Part shown: one piece after another, positions 27,963-36,484 of the stretch
Numbering within the stretch: position 1 is the first letter of the stretch
Layout of the letters: each line of letters opens with the position of its first letter
Origin: Acetobacterium sp.
GTDB taxonomy: Bacteria > Bacillota > Clostridia > Eubacteriales > Eubacteriaceae
Assembly: GCF_030652775.1 (NCBI RefSeq)
Contig: NZ_JAUSPS010000052.1
Coordinates: 1-64,000, forward strand
Length of the DNA: 64,000 nucleotides
Direction: 5' to 3'
Notes under the pieces: model-generated
Database searches by the model: none
Told to the model about the DNA's origin: nothing
What the model saw: only the letters and a program-made list of their open reading frames with translations
Position numbers and translations under genes: made by a program

Positions 27963-29270
27963 ATGAATAATATGATACAAGCGGTTGAGGAGCGGTGGGA
28001 CGTTAATGCACAGAAGTATGATAACCGTCATCAGGTGAATACGACCCCCGAAGATAAAGAATACTGGATGGAAGCATTGGCAGAAAATATCGGCCCAGAC
28101 AAAAATATTAAGCTGATGGATGTGGGAGCCGGAACCGGCTTTATTACCTTAATGGCAGCGGAGTTGGGATATCAATGCCATGCTGTTGATATCTCAAGTG
28201 GGATGCTGGAAGTGGCCAGAAACCATGCTAACAATAAAGGGTTGAGGATTGATTTTATCAAAAGCAATGTCGAAAATATACCTTGTGACGATGCCAGTAT
28301 GGATGTAATCGTCAACAGACACGTGATGTGGACCTTGTTAAATCCGGCTGAAGCATGTAAAGAATGGTTTCGGGTATTGAAAAATGGTGGGAAGCTATTA
28401 TGCATTGTTACCATTGGTTCAATGGGAGATTCGTGTAATCATTATAGTCAGGATATTGAAGACCAACTGCCCTTAAAGGGTGCCGATGGAAATAAACTCA
28501 TTGATACGCTTATTGAAGCCGGGTTCTCCAACGTTGAAGCTATTAAACTTGATAAAATCCGCAATATGAGTGATGATAAATCATGGTATATCATAAAGGG
28601 CGTAAAAGGCGTAACGACACCGGCACTGTTGGAACGAATTGAAAATCGCTGGAACGTTAATGCGGGTAGATATAATGACAATCATGGCAAGAATGAAAAT
28701 TTGGAGCAATGGAAAATTGAAATAAAAATGCTTTTAGGCGATGATCTCACAAAAAAAGTTATCGATGTTGGCACCGGAACCGGATTTGTATCCTTGATCG
28801 AAGCGACAATTGGTTACCAGACAACCGGACTGGATTTATCGGTGGGCATGTTGGATTATGCCAAACAGGATGCTGATACGAGAAATTTGAAAATCAATTT
28901 TATCAAAAGTTGTGTTGAAACGATTCCATTTACCGATGAAAGTTTTGATATCGTCACTAATAAATCACTGATGTGGACCTTAACAGAGCCATTAAAAGCA
29001 GTTGTCGAGTGGCATCGATTGTTGGTTCCCGGCGGAAAGCTGTTTTGCTTTGTCCATATTAAGGATGGCCCGGTTCACAGCAGTCATTATGAACAGGACA
29101 TTGAGGATTCATTACCGCTGAAAGGGGCACCCGTTTCCGCGTTTATCGATGTGATCAAATCGGCCGGGTTTTCACACGTTGAAGGGATTCCATTAATGAA
29201 TCTGCCGCCAATGCATGGAGCAGAGGCAACTGAGGGCAATTGCTGGTATGTGTTTAAGGGCGAAAAATAA
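27963..29270 (+). CDS. Operon A: tandem-domain SAM methyltransferase
   Basis: One 435-residue cytoplasmic protein contains two successive class I (methyltransferase-11-like) domains, about residues 1-215 and 220-435. Both start alike (EERWDVNAQKYD; ENRWNVNAGRYN), both keep SAM motif I (DVGAGTGF and DVGTGTGF), and both have the MWTL...P motif and the SLPLKGA-type C-terminal segment. It therefore arose by duplication and fusion. Both SAM sites look intact. The substrate is unknown; its place as last gene of an uptake operon suggests that it modifies the imported compound or a chelator. RBS AGGAGA precedes the ATG. Confidence 0.85.
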   Translation: MNNMIQAVEERWDVNAQKYDNRHQVNTTPEDKEYWMEALAENIGPDKNIKLMDVGAGTGFITLMAAELGYQCHAVDISSGMLEVARNHANNKGLRIDFIKSNVENIPCDDASMDVIVNRHVMWTLLNPAEACKEWFRVLKNGGKLLCIVTIGSMGDSCNHYSQDIEDQLPLKGADGNKLIDTLIEAGFSNVEAIKLDKIRNMSDDKSWYIIKGVKGVTTPALLERIENRWNVNAGRYNDNHGKNENLEQWKIEIKMLLGDDLTKKVIDVGTGTGFVSLIEATIGYQTTGLDLSVGMLDYAKQDADTRNLKINFIKSCVETIPFTDESFDIVTNKSLMWTLTEPLKAVVEWHRLLVPGGKLFCFVHIKDGPVHSSHYEQDIEDSLPLKGAPVSAFIDVIKSAGFSHVEGIPLMNLPPMHGAEATEGNCWYVFKGEK

Positions 29271-29395
29271 AAACTGGCATCAAATAAATAGGGAAAGGAA
29301 CGTAAATAATGATCAACAAAACAATTAACTACTGTTTTCGCATACAGATATAACGATATTTAGTGCTACACAGAATAATATAAAATAAACTGAAA

Positions 29396-29448
29396 CCGTG
29401 AAGGTTGATTGTCCTACTGCAGTAGGACTCAGCTTTTGCGGTTTCTTT
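29396..29448 (+). ncRNA. Leader hairpin B, same family as A and C
   Basis: A 46-nt hairpin (29396-29441) with the identical 5' arm CCGTGAAGGTTGAT, a 3' arm CTCAGCTTTTGCGG, and a centre containing the perfect palindrome GTCCTAC-TGCA-GTAGGAC. TTTCTTT follows. It lies 31 nt before the operon B ATG. No clear promoter is seen just upstream, so B may be read from operon A, from which this hairpin would separate it. Confidence 0.65.
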
Positions 29449-29479
29449 AGATAAAAAATAATTTGTTGGAGGAAACTTT

Positions 29480-31027
29480 ATGAAAAAGGGAGTAAGGGCA
29501 TTAGCCCTACTGGTTATTGTGGCAGTTTTGGTAACAGGATTTACAGGGTGCACAGGAGCGAAGGCAAAGGATAAAGCTTCGGCTACGGAACAAACACTGG
29601 TAGTTGGGGCGGCCAAAGATTTTAAAAATGGCAGCGAGCCAAAAACGTTGATATTCGACTCATTGACAGATTCATTGGAAGATATGTCAAGTGGCCCACG
29701 GTTAGTAACTGAGTGGGAAAAGAATGCAGATTTTACTGAATATACGTTAAAACTCAAAGAGGGTGTAACCTTTTCGAACGGGGAAAAGTTCAATGCACAA
29801 GTAGCAAAATTCAACATCGAATATTGGCCGGTGTACAGAGATTGCGGTTATATTAAAAAGCTTAAAAGCATTGAAGTAATTGATGATAAAAATTTAAAGG
29901 TCAGTTTTAATGAAAGCTATGGGAACTTTATTGATGAATTATCAAAAATCTGGGTAACGCTTCCCAACGCAGTTGATGCCAAAGGAAATATTACGGATTG
30001 GACAGGAACAGGTCCCTATGTTTTAAAGGATTATCAGGCGGATATGAGCGCCACTTTGATTAGAAATGAAACCTATTGGAGAACTGACAAAATGCCGGGG
30101 ATCACAAAAATTGACTACAAAGTCATCACTGATGAAAACTCCCGGGTTATGGCAGTTAAAAGTGGCGACGTGGATGTGATTGGATTAACCGAGCACTATA
30201 CCGTTATGCCATTTGCCGATGTCCCGGATTTACAGGCAAATAAAGATCTGCAAGTCAGTATTTGCGAGGATTACGGAACCATCACTACTTATAGTTTAAA
30301 CTGGGCGAAAGGTGTCTGTATGGATCAGAATGTCAGAAAGGCAATTGCGCTTGGAATTGATCGTGACATGCTCTGTAGCACGGTTCTTTATGGCGTAGCA
30401 GAACCAACATCGCGATTTGTGTTGCCAACGTATAAATTCTCACAACAAGAAGAAGGACTGAAATACGATCTTACCAAAGCGAAAGCGGCTCTTGAAGCAT
30501 CAGGTTATAAAGACGGCGACGGTGATGGTTATGTTGAAAAAGATGGCCAAAAGTTGTCTTTGAAAATGGTCGTGAGCGATACTCAAGTCAACAGAAGTGT
30601 CGGCGTATTTTTACAGGATGCCCTTAAAAAAATCGGGATTGCTGTTGATCTACAAGTATTTGATGCAACTACAACAAAAACAATGTTAAAAGCTGGTGAT
30701 TTTGATCTATCGACGTCCCATCCTTGGACAGGGACTGTGGTATCGTATCTATACTGGCGAGGGAATTTAAACACATACGATGATTATGGAATCGGTTATG
30801 GTGTGAATGATGAAATGAACACGCTGACTGAAACGGTTAGTGTAACTGGCGACGATAAAGTAAGAGAAGAAGCCTTTAATAAAATTTGGGACATCCAAAA
30901 TGATTTTGTAGCCGGGGTTCCGCTCTATTTCTCGCAACGAATATTTGTTGCCCAATCAAATATTGAAGGTTTGAAATTCTGTCCGAATACAGCAGAAGTT
31001 GATTTAAGTGAAGTCGTGATTAAATAG
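29480..31027 (+). CDS. Operon B: Opp/Nik-family substrate-binding lipoprotein
   Basis: 515-residue lipoprotein with signal peptide and lipobox FTGC at about residue 24. SBP_bac_5 features include LKEGVTFSNGEKFNAQVAKF and WTGTGPYVLKDYQ; it resembles NikA more than OppA in its overall layout. A segment KDGDGDGYVEKDG (about residues 345-357) has the spacing of a calcium-binding D-x-D-x-D loop. The ligand is not known. RBS GGAGG lies seven bases upstream. It differs strongly from the A and C binding proteins, so the three systems probably take different ligands. Confidence 0.9.
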   Translation: MKKGVRALALLVIVAVLVTGFTGCTGAKAKDKASATEQTLVVGAAKDFKNGSEPKTLIFDSLTDSLEDMSSGPRLVTEWEKNADFTEYTLKLKEGVTFSNGEKFNAQVAKFNIEYWPVYRDCGYIKKLKSIEVIDDKNLKVSFNESYGNFIDELSKIWVTLPNAVDAKGNITDWTGTGPYVLKDYQADMSATLIRNETYWRTDKMPGITKIDYKVITDENSRVMAVKSGDVDVIGLTEHYTVMPFADVPDLQANKDLQVSICEDYGTITTYSLNWAKGVCMDQNVRKAIALGIDRDMLCSTVLYGVAEPTSRFVLPTYKFSQQEEGLKYDLTKAKAALEASGYKDGDGDGYVEKDGQKLSLKMVVSDTQVNRSVGVFLQDALKKIGIAVDLQVFDATTTKTMLKAGDFDLSTSHPWTGTVVSYLYWRGNLNTYDDYGIGYGVNDEMNTLTETVSVTGDDKVREEAFNKIWDIQNDFVAGVPLYFSQRIFVAQSNIEGLKFCPNTAEVDLSEVVIK

Positions 31028-31042
31028 CGAAAAGATCATAAT

Positions 31043-31077
31043 TTAAGTCGGCGGAGTGTAGAACTCCACCGACTTAA
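31043..31077 (+). promoter_or_regulatory. Intercistronic hairpin after binding protein B
   Basis: TTAAGTCGG.GGAGT pairs with ACTCC.CCGACTTAA around a five-base loop. No T-run follows. It is in the same place as the hairpins of operons A and C. Confidence 0.7.
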
Positions 31078-31131
31078 AGTCATGTATCGAAATAAAAATA
31101 GAACAGGTTAATATTTTAGATTGGAGATAAA

Positions 31132-32082
31132 ATGAAAAAGATAATTATTAACCGGGTACTGATGATTTTACCAACTGTTATTACGATTGCTTTTCTGGCC
31201 TTTAGCATCATGTATTTTTCCCCGGGGAACCCGGCAGAAATATTAATGCGGTATCGTAATCCGGAGGGTGGCACAGATCCGGCAGCTTTGGCGCACTATG
31301 AAGAAATGCTTGGGATTAATGATCCTTTTTTAACGCAATTTGAGAATTGGGGTGCTGGGATACTGACTGGGGATTTTGGAGAATCCTTCAAAACAGGGAA
31401 TCCAGTAACGGAAGAGTTTTTTTATCGTATCGGTTACACCCTGATGTTGTCTTTTACGGGATTGGCGTTTTCACTCGTGATCGGTATTACCTTAGGATTT
31501 CTTTCGGCAGAGTTTAAAGATTCGTGGCTCGATAATTTACTAAGGTTCACCCAATCGCTTAAGATGTCTATTCCCAGTTTCTGGCTGGCGCTGTTTTTCA
31601 TCTATATTTTCTCAACCCAATTGAGATGGTTTAGTGCTTTTGGATACAATAGTCCCAAAGATCTGATCCTACCAGGGCTTGTGTTGGGGTTAAGCAATTC
31701 CAGTAGGATGGTAAGACTGGTTCGAACCTGTATCCTGGAAGAAAAGGGCAGTGGCTATGTGTACACGGCCAGGGTTAAAGGGTTAAGTGAAATTCAGATT
31801 TTTTTCAAACACATTCTTAAGAATATTACCTTGCCCATTATTACCCTAACAGGAGTCAGTCTGGTTAGTATGATTGGCGGCAGTCTTATTATTGAAAATA
31901 TTTTTGGCCTTCCAGGAATCGGGACCTATCTGGTATCGGCTATTGTTGCCAAGGACTATCCTGTTTCAATGGGTTTTCTTTTTGCGTATGGGGTGATCAT
32001 TGTGTTCATCAATTTGTTTATCGATATTGTATACCAGTTTGTTGATCCAAGAGTGAGGGATTGTGCCAATGCGGAAATATAA
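31132..32082 (+). CDS. Operon B: Opp/Nik-type permease 1
   Basis: DppB/NikB-type permease of 316 residues with six helices. FGESFKTGNPVTEEF and the EAA loop TARVKGLSEIQIFFKHILKN are seen. RBS TTGGAGA precedes the ATG. It overlaps the next permease gene. Confidence 0.92.
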   Translation: MKKIIINRVLMILPTVITIAFLAFSIMYFSPGNPAEILMRYRNPEGGTDPAALAHYEEMLGINDPFLTQFENWGAGILTGDFGESFKTGNPVTEEFFYRIGYTLMLSFTGLAFSLVIGITLGFLSAEFKDSWLDNLLRFTQSLKMSIPSFWLALFFIYIFSTQLRWFSAFGYNSPKDLILPGLVLGLSNSSRMVRLVRTCILEEKGSGYVYTARVKGLSEIQIFFKHILKNITLPIITLTGVSLVSMIGGSLIIENIFGLPGIGTYLVSAIVAKDYPVSMGFLFAYGVIIVFINLFIDIVYQFVDPRVRDCANAEI

Positions 32083-32911
32083 AGTCAAAACAAAAAAGCA
32101 GCAAAAAAATCTCATCTGGATATGGAGCGGCCTATTATTGATACTGCTTATTCTTATTGTTTTCTCGCCCTATATTTTCCCTGATTCCAATACCATCAAT
32201 TACGAACTGCAATTGCAGAAACCCAGTTTTCAGCATTGGTTTGGAACGGATGAATTTGGACGGGATTTGTTTTCCCGGGTTTTTAATGGCATGCGGACTT
32301 CACTGATGTATTCATTAATTATTGAAGCTATTGCGTTAACCATCGGTCTGGCAATCGGACTCTTATCGGGTTATCTGGGGGGAAAGGTGGATGGTTTCTT
32401 CAATTATATCATGAATGTTTTTCAGGCCTTTCCAACGACTATTGCAGCCATTGCGCTGATTGCAGTGCTGGGTACCGGGGATCTTACCTTGATTATTGTA
32501 TTGTCGGTGATGGGCTGGGTTGCTTATGCCAGAATTGTCAGAAGCGAAACACTGATCTTTAAAGAACGCGATTTTGTACTAGGTGCCCGTGCTGCGGGGG
32601 GCAGCAGCGCTTATATTTTAGGAAAACATATTTTCCCAAATGTCTTATTGCCGGTTTTACCGCTGGCTACCCTGATGATTGGTCATGGCATTATGGCCAT
32701 TGCCAGTCTGAGCTTTCTGGGCTTTGGTGTGCAGCCACCAAATGCAGAAATCGGTTTGATGTTAAAAGATTCAGCCACCTTTATCAGTCGGGCCCCCTGG
32801 CTGTTAGTGGGGCCGGGGATTGTCCTGGCGATGGTGGTAGCATTAATCAATGCATTGGGGGATGCCATCAGAGATAAGATGGATCCCCAGAAACAAATGA
32901 TGGAAATTTAG
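32069..32911 (+). CDS. Operon B: Opp/Nik-type permease 2
   Basis: DppC/NikC-type permease, 280 residues. After one N-terminal helix it has HWFGTDEFGRDLFSRVF and the EAA loop GARAAGGSSAYILGKHIFPN. ATG 32069 is chosen; a GTG two codons earlier (32063) is equally possible and closer to the AGGG RBS. It is followed 9 bp later by the D ATPase gene. Confidence 0.92.
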   Translation: MRKYKVKTKKQQKNLIWIWSGLLLILLILIVFSPYIFPDSNTINYELQLQKPSFQHWFGTDEFGRDLFSRVFNGMRTSLMYSLIIEAIALTIGLAIGLLSGYLGGKVDGFFNYIMNVFQAFPTTIAAIALIAVLGTGDLTLIIVLSVMGWVAYARIVRSETLIFKERDFVLGARAAGGSSAYILGKHIFPNVLLPVLPLATLMIGHGIMAIASLSFLGFGVQPPNAEIGLMLKDSATFISRAPWLLVGPGIVLAMVVALINALGDAIRDKMDPQKQMMEI

Positions 32912-32920
32912 AGGTGAACC

Positions 32921-33868
32921 ATGCAAGACGATGCAGTTCTCAAAATAACAAATTTGAATACCTACTTTCAGACCCCGGACGGAAATGTTTCGGCCGTATG
33001 TGATGTCGATATTGAAATTAAAAAAGGCGAAATTGTCGGTTTGATTGGAGAAACCGGATGCGGCAAATCGGTTTTGGGAGAATCAGTACTAAAAGTTCTT
33101 CCTTATAATGCCATCGCAAACGGAAGCATTCTGTTTGAAAATAGTGAATTGATGGGGTATCAACAAAAACAAATGCGCCAAATACGGGGGCGAAAAATCG
33201 CCGTGATTCCCCAAAACCCATCAGAAGCTTTGAATCCCCTGATTAAAAACAAGAAGCAGATTTATGAAGCCATTGACCATAATGACAAAGTAAAGGGTAC
33301 GGAAAAAAAGAAACAGGCGCTCCGACTGCTTCAAAAGATGCATTTTAAAGAACCGGAAAAAGTGCTGGATTCCTATCCCCATCGACTAAGTGGTGGTATG
33401 AAACAGCGGATCCTGGCGGCAATGGGCTTATGCGGCAATCCCAGTTTGCTGATTGCCGATGAACCAACAAAAGGGTTGGATGCTATTGTTCGCAGTCAGG
33501 TTATTGAAACCCTGATGCTGTTTAAGGAAAACACCGGAACGGCGATGATGCTGATTACCCATGATTTGAATTTTGCTATCAAGGTTTGTGATCGGATCGC
33601 AGTGATGTATGCGGGCGAGTTAATCGAGGTAGGAAGCAGCGACGAGATTTTCAACAATCCGTTGCACCCCTATCTGATGGGTTTGTTTTTAGCCCAGCCA
33701 GAAAATGGCTTGATTCCGATCGAGGGTGCAAGTCCCAGTTTGATTAACCTTCCCCCAGGCTGCCGTTTTCATGATCGTTGTGAAAAAGCGTCAGAGAAAT
33801 GCGAGCGGTTTCATCCAGAAATGAAAAAAACAACATTAACCCACGAAGTGAGGTGCTGGAATTTATGA
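32921..33868 (+). CDS. Operon B: importer ATPase D subunit
   Basis: OppD/DppD-type ATPase of 315 residues. Walker A GETGCGKS, signature LSGGMKQR, Walker B LLIADEPTKGLD, and the terminal GCRFHDRCEKASEKC tail. RBS GAGGTG precedes the ATG. The stop overlaps the next start (ATGA). Confidence 0.93.
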   Translation: MQDDAVLKITNLNTYFQTPDGNVSAVCDVDIEIKKGEIVGLIGETGCGKSVLGESVLKVLPYNAIANGSILFENSELMGYQQKQMRQIRGRKIAVIPQNPSEALNPLIKNKKQIYEAIDHNDKVKGTEKKKQALRLLQKMHFKEPEKVLDSYPHRLSGGMKQRILAAMGLCGNPSLLIADEPTKGLDAIVRSQVIETLMLFKENTGTAMMLITHDLNFAIKVCDRIAVMYAGELIEVGSSDEIFNNPLHPYLMGLFLAQPENGLIPIEGASPSLINLPPGCRFHDRCEKASEKCERFHPEMKKTTLTHEVRCWNL

Positions 33869-34665
33869 TTGCATTAGAAAACATATCCAAATCATATCGG
33901 AAGAATATTTTCGGCAATCAACGGACAGATATTGTAAAAGATGTGACGTTTAACATTCAGAAAGGAGAAACCCTGGGATTAATTGGGGCCAGTGGTTGTG
34001 GCAAGACGACATTGGCAAAAATTGCCACCCGATTAATGAAACCAACGACTGGCCAAATCGAATTTGATGGCAATGATATTACGGCAGTCAGCGAAACAGA
34101 AATGCGAAAAATGCGCCAACAGATCCAGATTATGTTTCAAAATCCTGAGTCGGCACTTAATCCCAGAATTAAAATCTACGACAGCATTGCCGAAATTATG
34201 CGGATTCATAAAATTCACAAAAAAAATACGGCTGATGAAAAACGCAAGGTCAAGGAGTTAATCGATATTGTCGGATTACAGGAAGAGCATTTACTGCGCT
34301 ATCCGGGGGAACTCAGCGGCGGGCAGGTACAACGGGCAGTTTTAGCCAGAGTTTTATCGGTCGAACCTAAATTTATTGTCGCAGATGAACCGACATCAAT
34401 GCTTGACGTTTCTGTGCAGGCGCAAATTTTAAAAATTCTCAAAGATGCTCAAAAAGAATATCAATTTGCCTGTCTTTTTATTTCCCACAATATTGGCGTG
34501 GTTAAAGCGGTCAGTGACCGAATTGCGATAATGAATGAGGGAATGATTTTGGAAGAGGGCGAGGTAAATAGCATCATTGATGCTCCGAAAACCGAGTTTG
34601 GGAAAGCATTGATGGATAATTATTATGCCGATTTCTATGTCGAGTTAGATCGGGTTGCAAACTAG
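33865..34665 (+). CDS. Operon B: importer ATPase F subunit, short form
   Basis: DppF/NikE-type ATPase of 266 residues. Walker A GASGCGKTT, signature LSGGQVQRAVLARVL and Walker B FIVADEPTSMLD. It lacks the Cys-rich C-terminal tail seen in most OppF proteins and in the D subunits here, which is more like NikE. The start ATG 33865 overlaps the previous stop and follows GAGGTG; the longer frame upstream is not needed. Confidence 0.92.
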   Translation: MIALENISKSYRKNIFGNQRTDIVKDVTFNIQKGETLGLIGASGCGKTTLAKIATRLMKPTTGQIEFDGNDITAVSETEMRKMRQQIQIMFQNPESALNPRIKIYDSIAEIMRIHKIHKKNTADEKRKVKELIDIVGLQEEHLLRYPGELSGGQVQRAVLARVLSVEPKFIVADEPTSMLDVSVQAQILKILKDAQKEYQFACLFISHNIGVVKAVSDRIAIMNEGMILEEGEVNSIIDAPKTEFGKALMDNYYADFYVELDRVAN

Positions 34666-34717
34666 ATTTCTTTTTTAAAAACATAAAAACACAAAAACGA
34701 TTAAAGAGGTGAACAGA

Positions 34718-36484
34718 GTGTTATTAATCAACAGAAAACTAATCGAGCTTGCCAAGCCGTCGGAAAAATGGATTTTTTCAATGGTCTTTGTCAAGCTGGC
34801 CTTGTTATTCACGGTGATGTATATTTTTAGCATTACCGGAAAAGTACAAGGCTTGCTCTATTCAGAAGAGTTAACACCCCAAATACTGATCAATGCAGTT
34901 TTGGTGATGTCACTCATTGCCCTGGTTCGATTCATCGGCAATTTAATTGATGGTGAACTGGCCTATAAATGTTCAGCAGATCTGCGGATTGATTTAAGGC
35001 ATAAGATTTATAAAAAAATGCTGGAGCTTGGTATTGGCTACTCAGAAAGCATGGGAACATCCAATGCGGTAACCGCCAGTGTTGATGGGATTGAAGCGCT
35101 GGAAACTTATTTCAGCAAGTATTTGCCGGCATTGATATACTGCTTTATTGCCCCCTTTATTCTTTTTACCAGAATAATCGGTCCGGCACCAGAGGCCGCC
35201 TGGGTGCTTTTGGTGGCATCGCTGATTGTGCTTCCCATCAACCAGTTATTTAGAAAAGTTGTCAGACTACTTAAAGGCGAATACTGGTCGAAATTTGCTA
35301 ACTTGAATACCTACTATTATGACAGTCTGGAAGGGTTAAACACCTTTGTTCTCTACGATTCAGACGAAAAGCGGCGAGAAGATCTAAGTAAAAAATGCTG
35401 GGATTTCAGAAACATCACCATGAAAGTGCTCCGCCTGAATTTCAATTCGGTGATTATTTCCGAGATGATTATTTATATCAGTAGCGCCATTGCCATTATT
35501 TTTATTTCCCAGAATTTTGTCGTTGGCGGCTTTGGCTTTGGTCGGGCGATATTCTTGCTGCTACTGGCAGACACTTTTTTTGCTCCGGTTCGGGATCTGA
35601 TGAGTACCGGTCACTCGGCAATGAACGGGGTAGCGGCAGCGGAGAATGTTTTCGGTTTGCTGAAACTAAAATCAGACCGCGAAAATCTGCCGGTGATTGA
35701 CAATACTGAGAATGCAAAAGAAGCTGGATTTAATCTGATCGACGTCAGTTTTCAATACAATGCGGAACGAAAAATTTTAAAGAATATTTCGATGGCGATC
35801 GAAAAAGGCAAGGTAACGGCCATTGTCGGCCAGTCCGGCTGTGGAAAAAGCACCATTGCCAATCTGCTGATGCGGTTTTATGATGCCGAAAGTGGCAAGA
35901 TCTCCCTGGCAGGACAGGATATCCGAACTCGGGACCCTCAGGAGATCCATCAGAAGGTCTGTATTGTGCCCCAAAATACCTATATTTTTACGGGTTCCAT
36001 TGTCGATAACTTAAAAATGGCCAAACGGGATGCGACCGTTGAAGAAATGATGAAAGCCCTTGATATGGTTAATCTCTCAGGCTTTGTCAAGGAACAACCA
36101 GAAGGCCTGGATACCAATATCGGCGAAGGCGGTTGTAAACTTTCCGGTGGACAGAAACAAAAACTGGGGATAGCCAGAGCGATTCTGATGAGTGCCGATT
36201 TTTATATCTTTGATGAGGCAACCTCTAATGTGGATGTCGAAAGTGAAGATGATATCTGGAATTGCATCGGGAAATTGGCCAAACAAAATACCCTGGTGGT
36301 GATTTCGCATCGGCTTTCAACGATAAAGAAAGCGGATTATATTTATGTTATGGAGCAGGGCGAGATCAAGGAAAAGGGCAACCATGAAGGATTAATGAAA
36401 AAACAGGGGCTATATTACTTGATGGTCACCGAGCAGGAGTCCTTGGAGGGCTTGTTTAGAGGAGGTGAACTCTGTGTCAGTTGA
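34718..36484 (+). CDS. Operon B: CydD-like ABC exporter half-transporter
   Basis: 588-residue fusion of six membrane helices and an ATPase (Walker A GQSGCGKST, signature LSGGQKQK, Walker B FYIFDEATSNVD). The membrane part has GIEALETYFSKYLPALIYC, the mark of the CydD-type subfamily that exports thiols or similar compounds. GTG 34718 fits the RBS AGAGGTG. The gene follows the importer genes after 52 bp and overlaps the next one, so import and export are probably co-expressed. Nearby cyd oxidase genes are absent, so a role in cytochrome bd assembly is unlikely. Confidence 0.88.
   Translation: MLLINRKLIELAKPSEKWIFSMVFVKLALLFTVMYIFSITGKVQGLLYSEELTPQILINAVLVMSLIALVRFIGNLIDGELAYKCSADLRIDLRHKIYKKMLELGIGYSESMGTSNAVTASVDGIEALETYFSKYLPALIYCFIAPFILFTRIIGPAPEAAWVLLVASLIVLPINQLFRKVVRLLKGEYWSKFANLNTYYYDSLEGLNTFVLYDSDEKRREDLSKKCWDFRNITMKVLRLNFNSVIISEMIIYISSAIAIIFISQNFVVGGFGFGRAIFLLLLADTFFAPVRDLMSTGHSAMNGVAAAENVFGLLKLKSDRENLPVIDNTENAKEAGFNLIDVSFQYNAERKILKNISMAIEKGKVTAIVGQSGCGKSTIANLLMRFYDAESGKISLAGQDIRTRDPQEIHQKVCIVPQNTYIFTGSIVDNLKMAKRDATVEEMMKALDMVNLSGFVKEQPEGLDTNIGEGGCKLSGGQKQKLGIARAILMSADFYIFDEATSNVDVESEDDIWNCIGKLAKQNTLVVISHRLSTIKKADYIYVMEQGEIKEKGNHEGLMKKQGLYYLMVTEQESLEGLFRGGELCVS

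Noticed and set aside
22454-34665. Naming operons A and B as nikABCDE
   Set aside because: The binding proteins resemble NikA in outline, but so do many peptide and chelate binders; no residue pattern seen here proves nickel binding.
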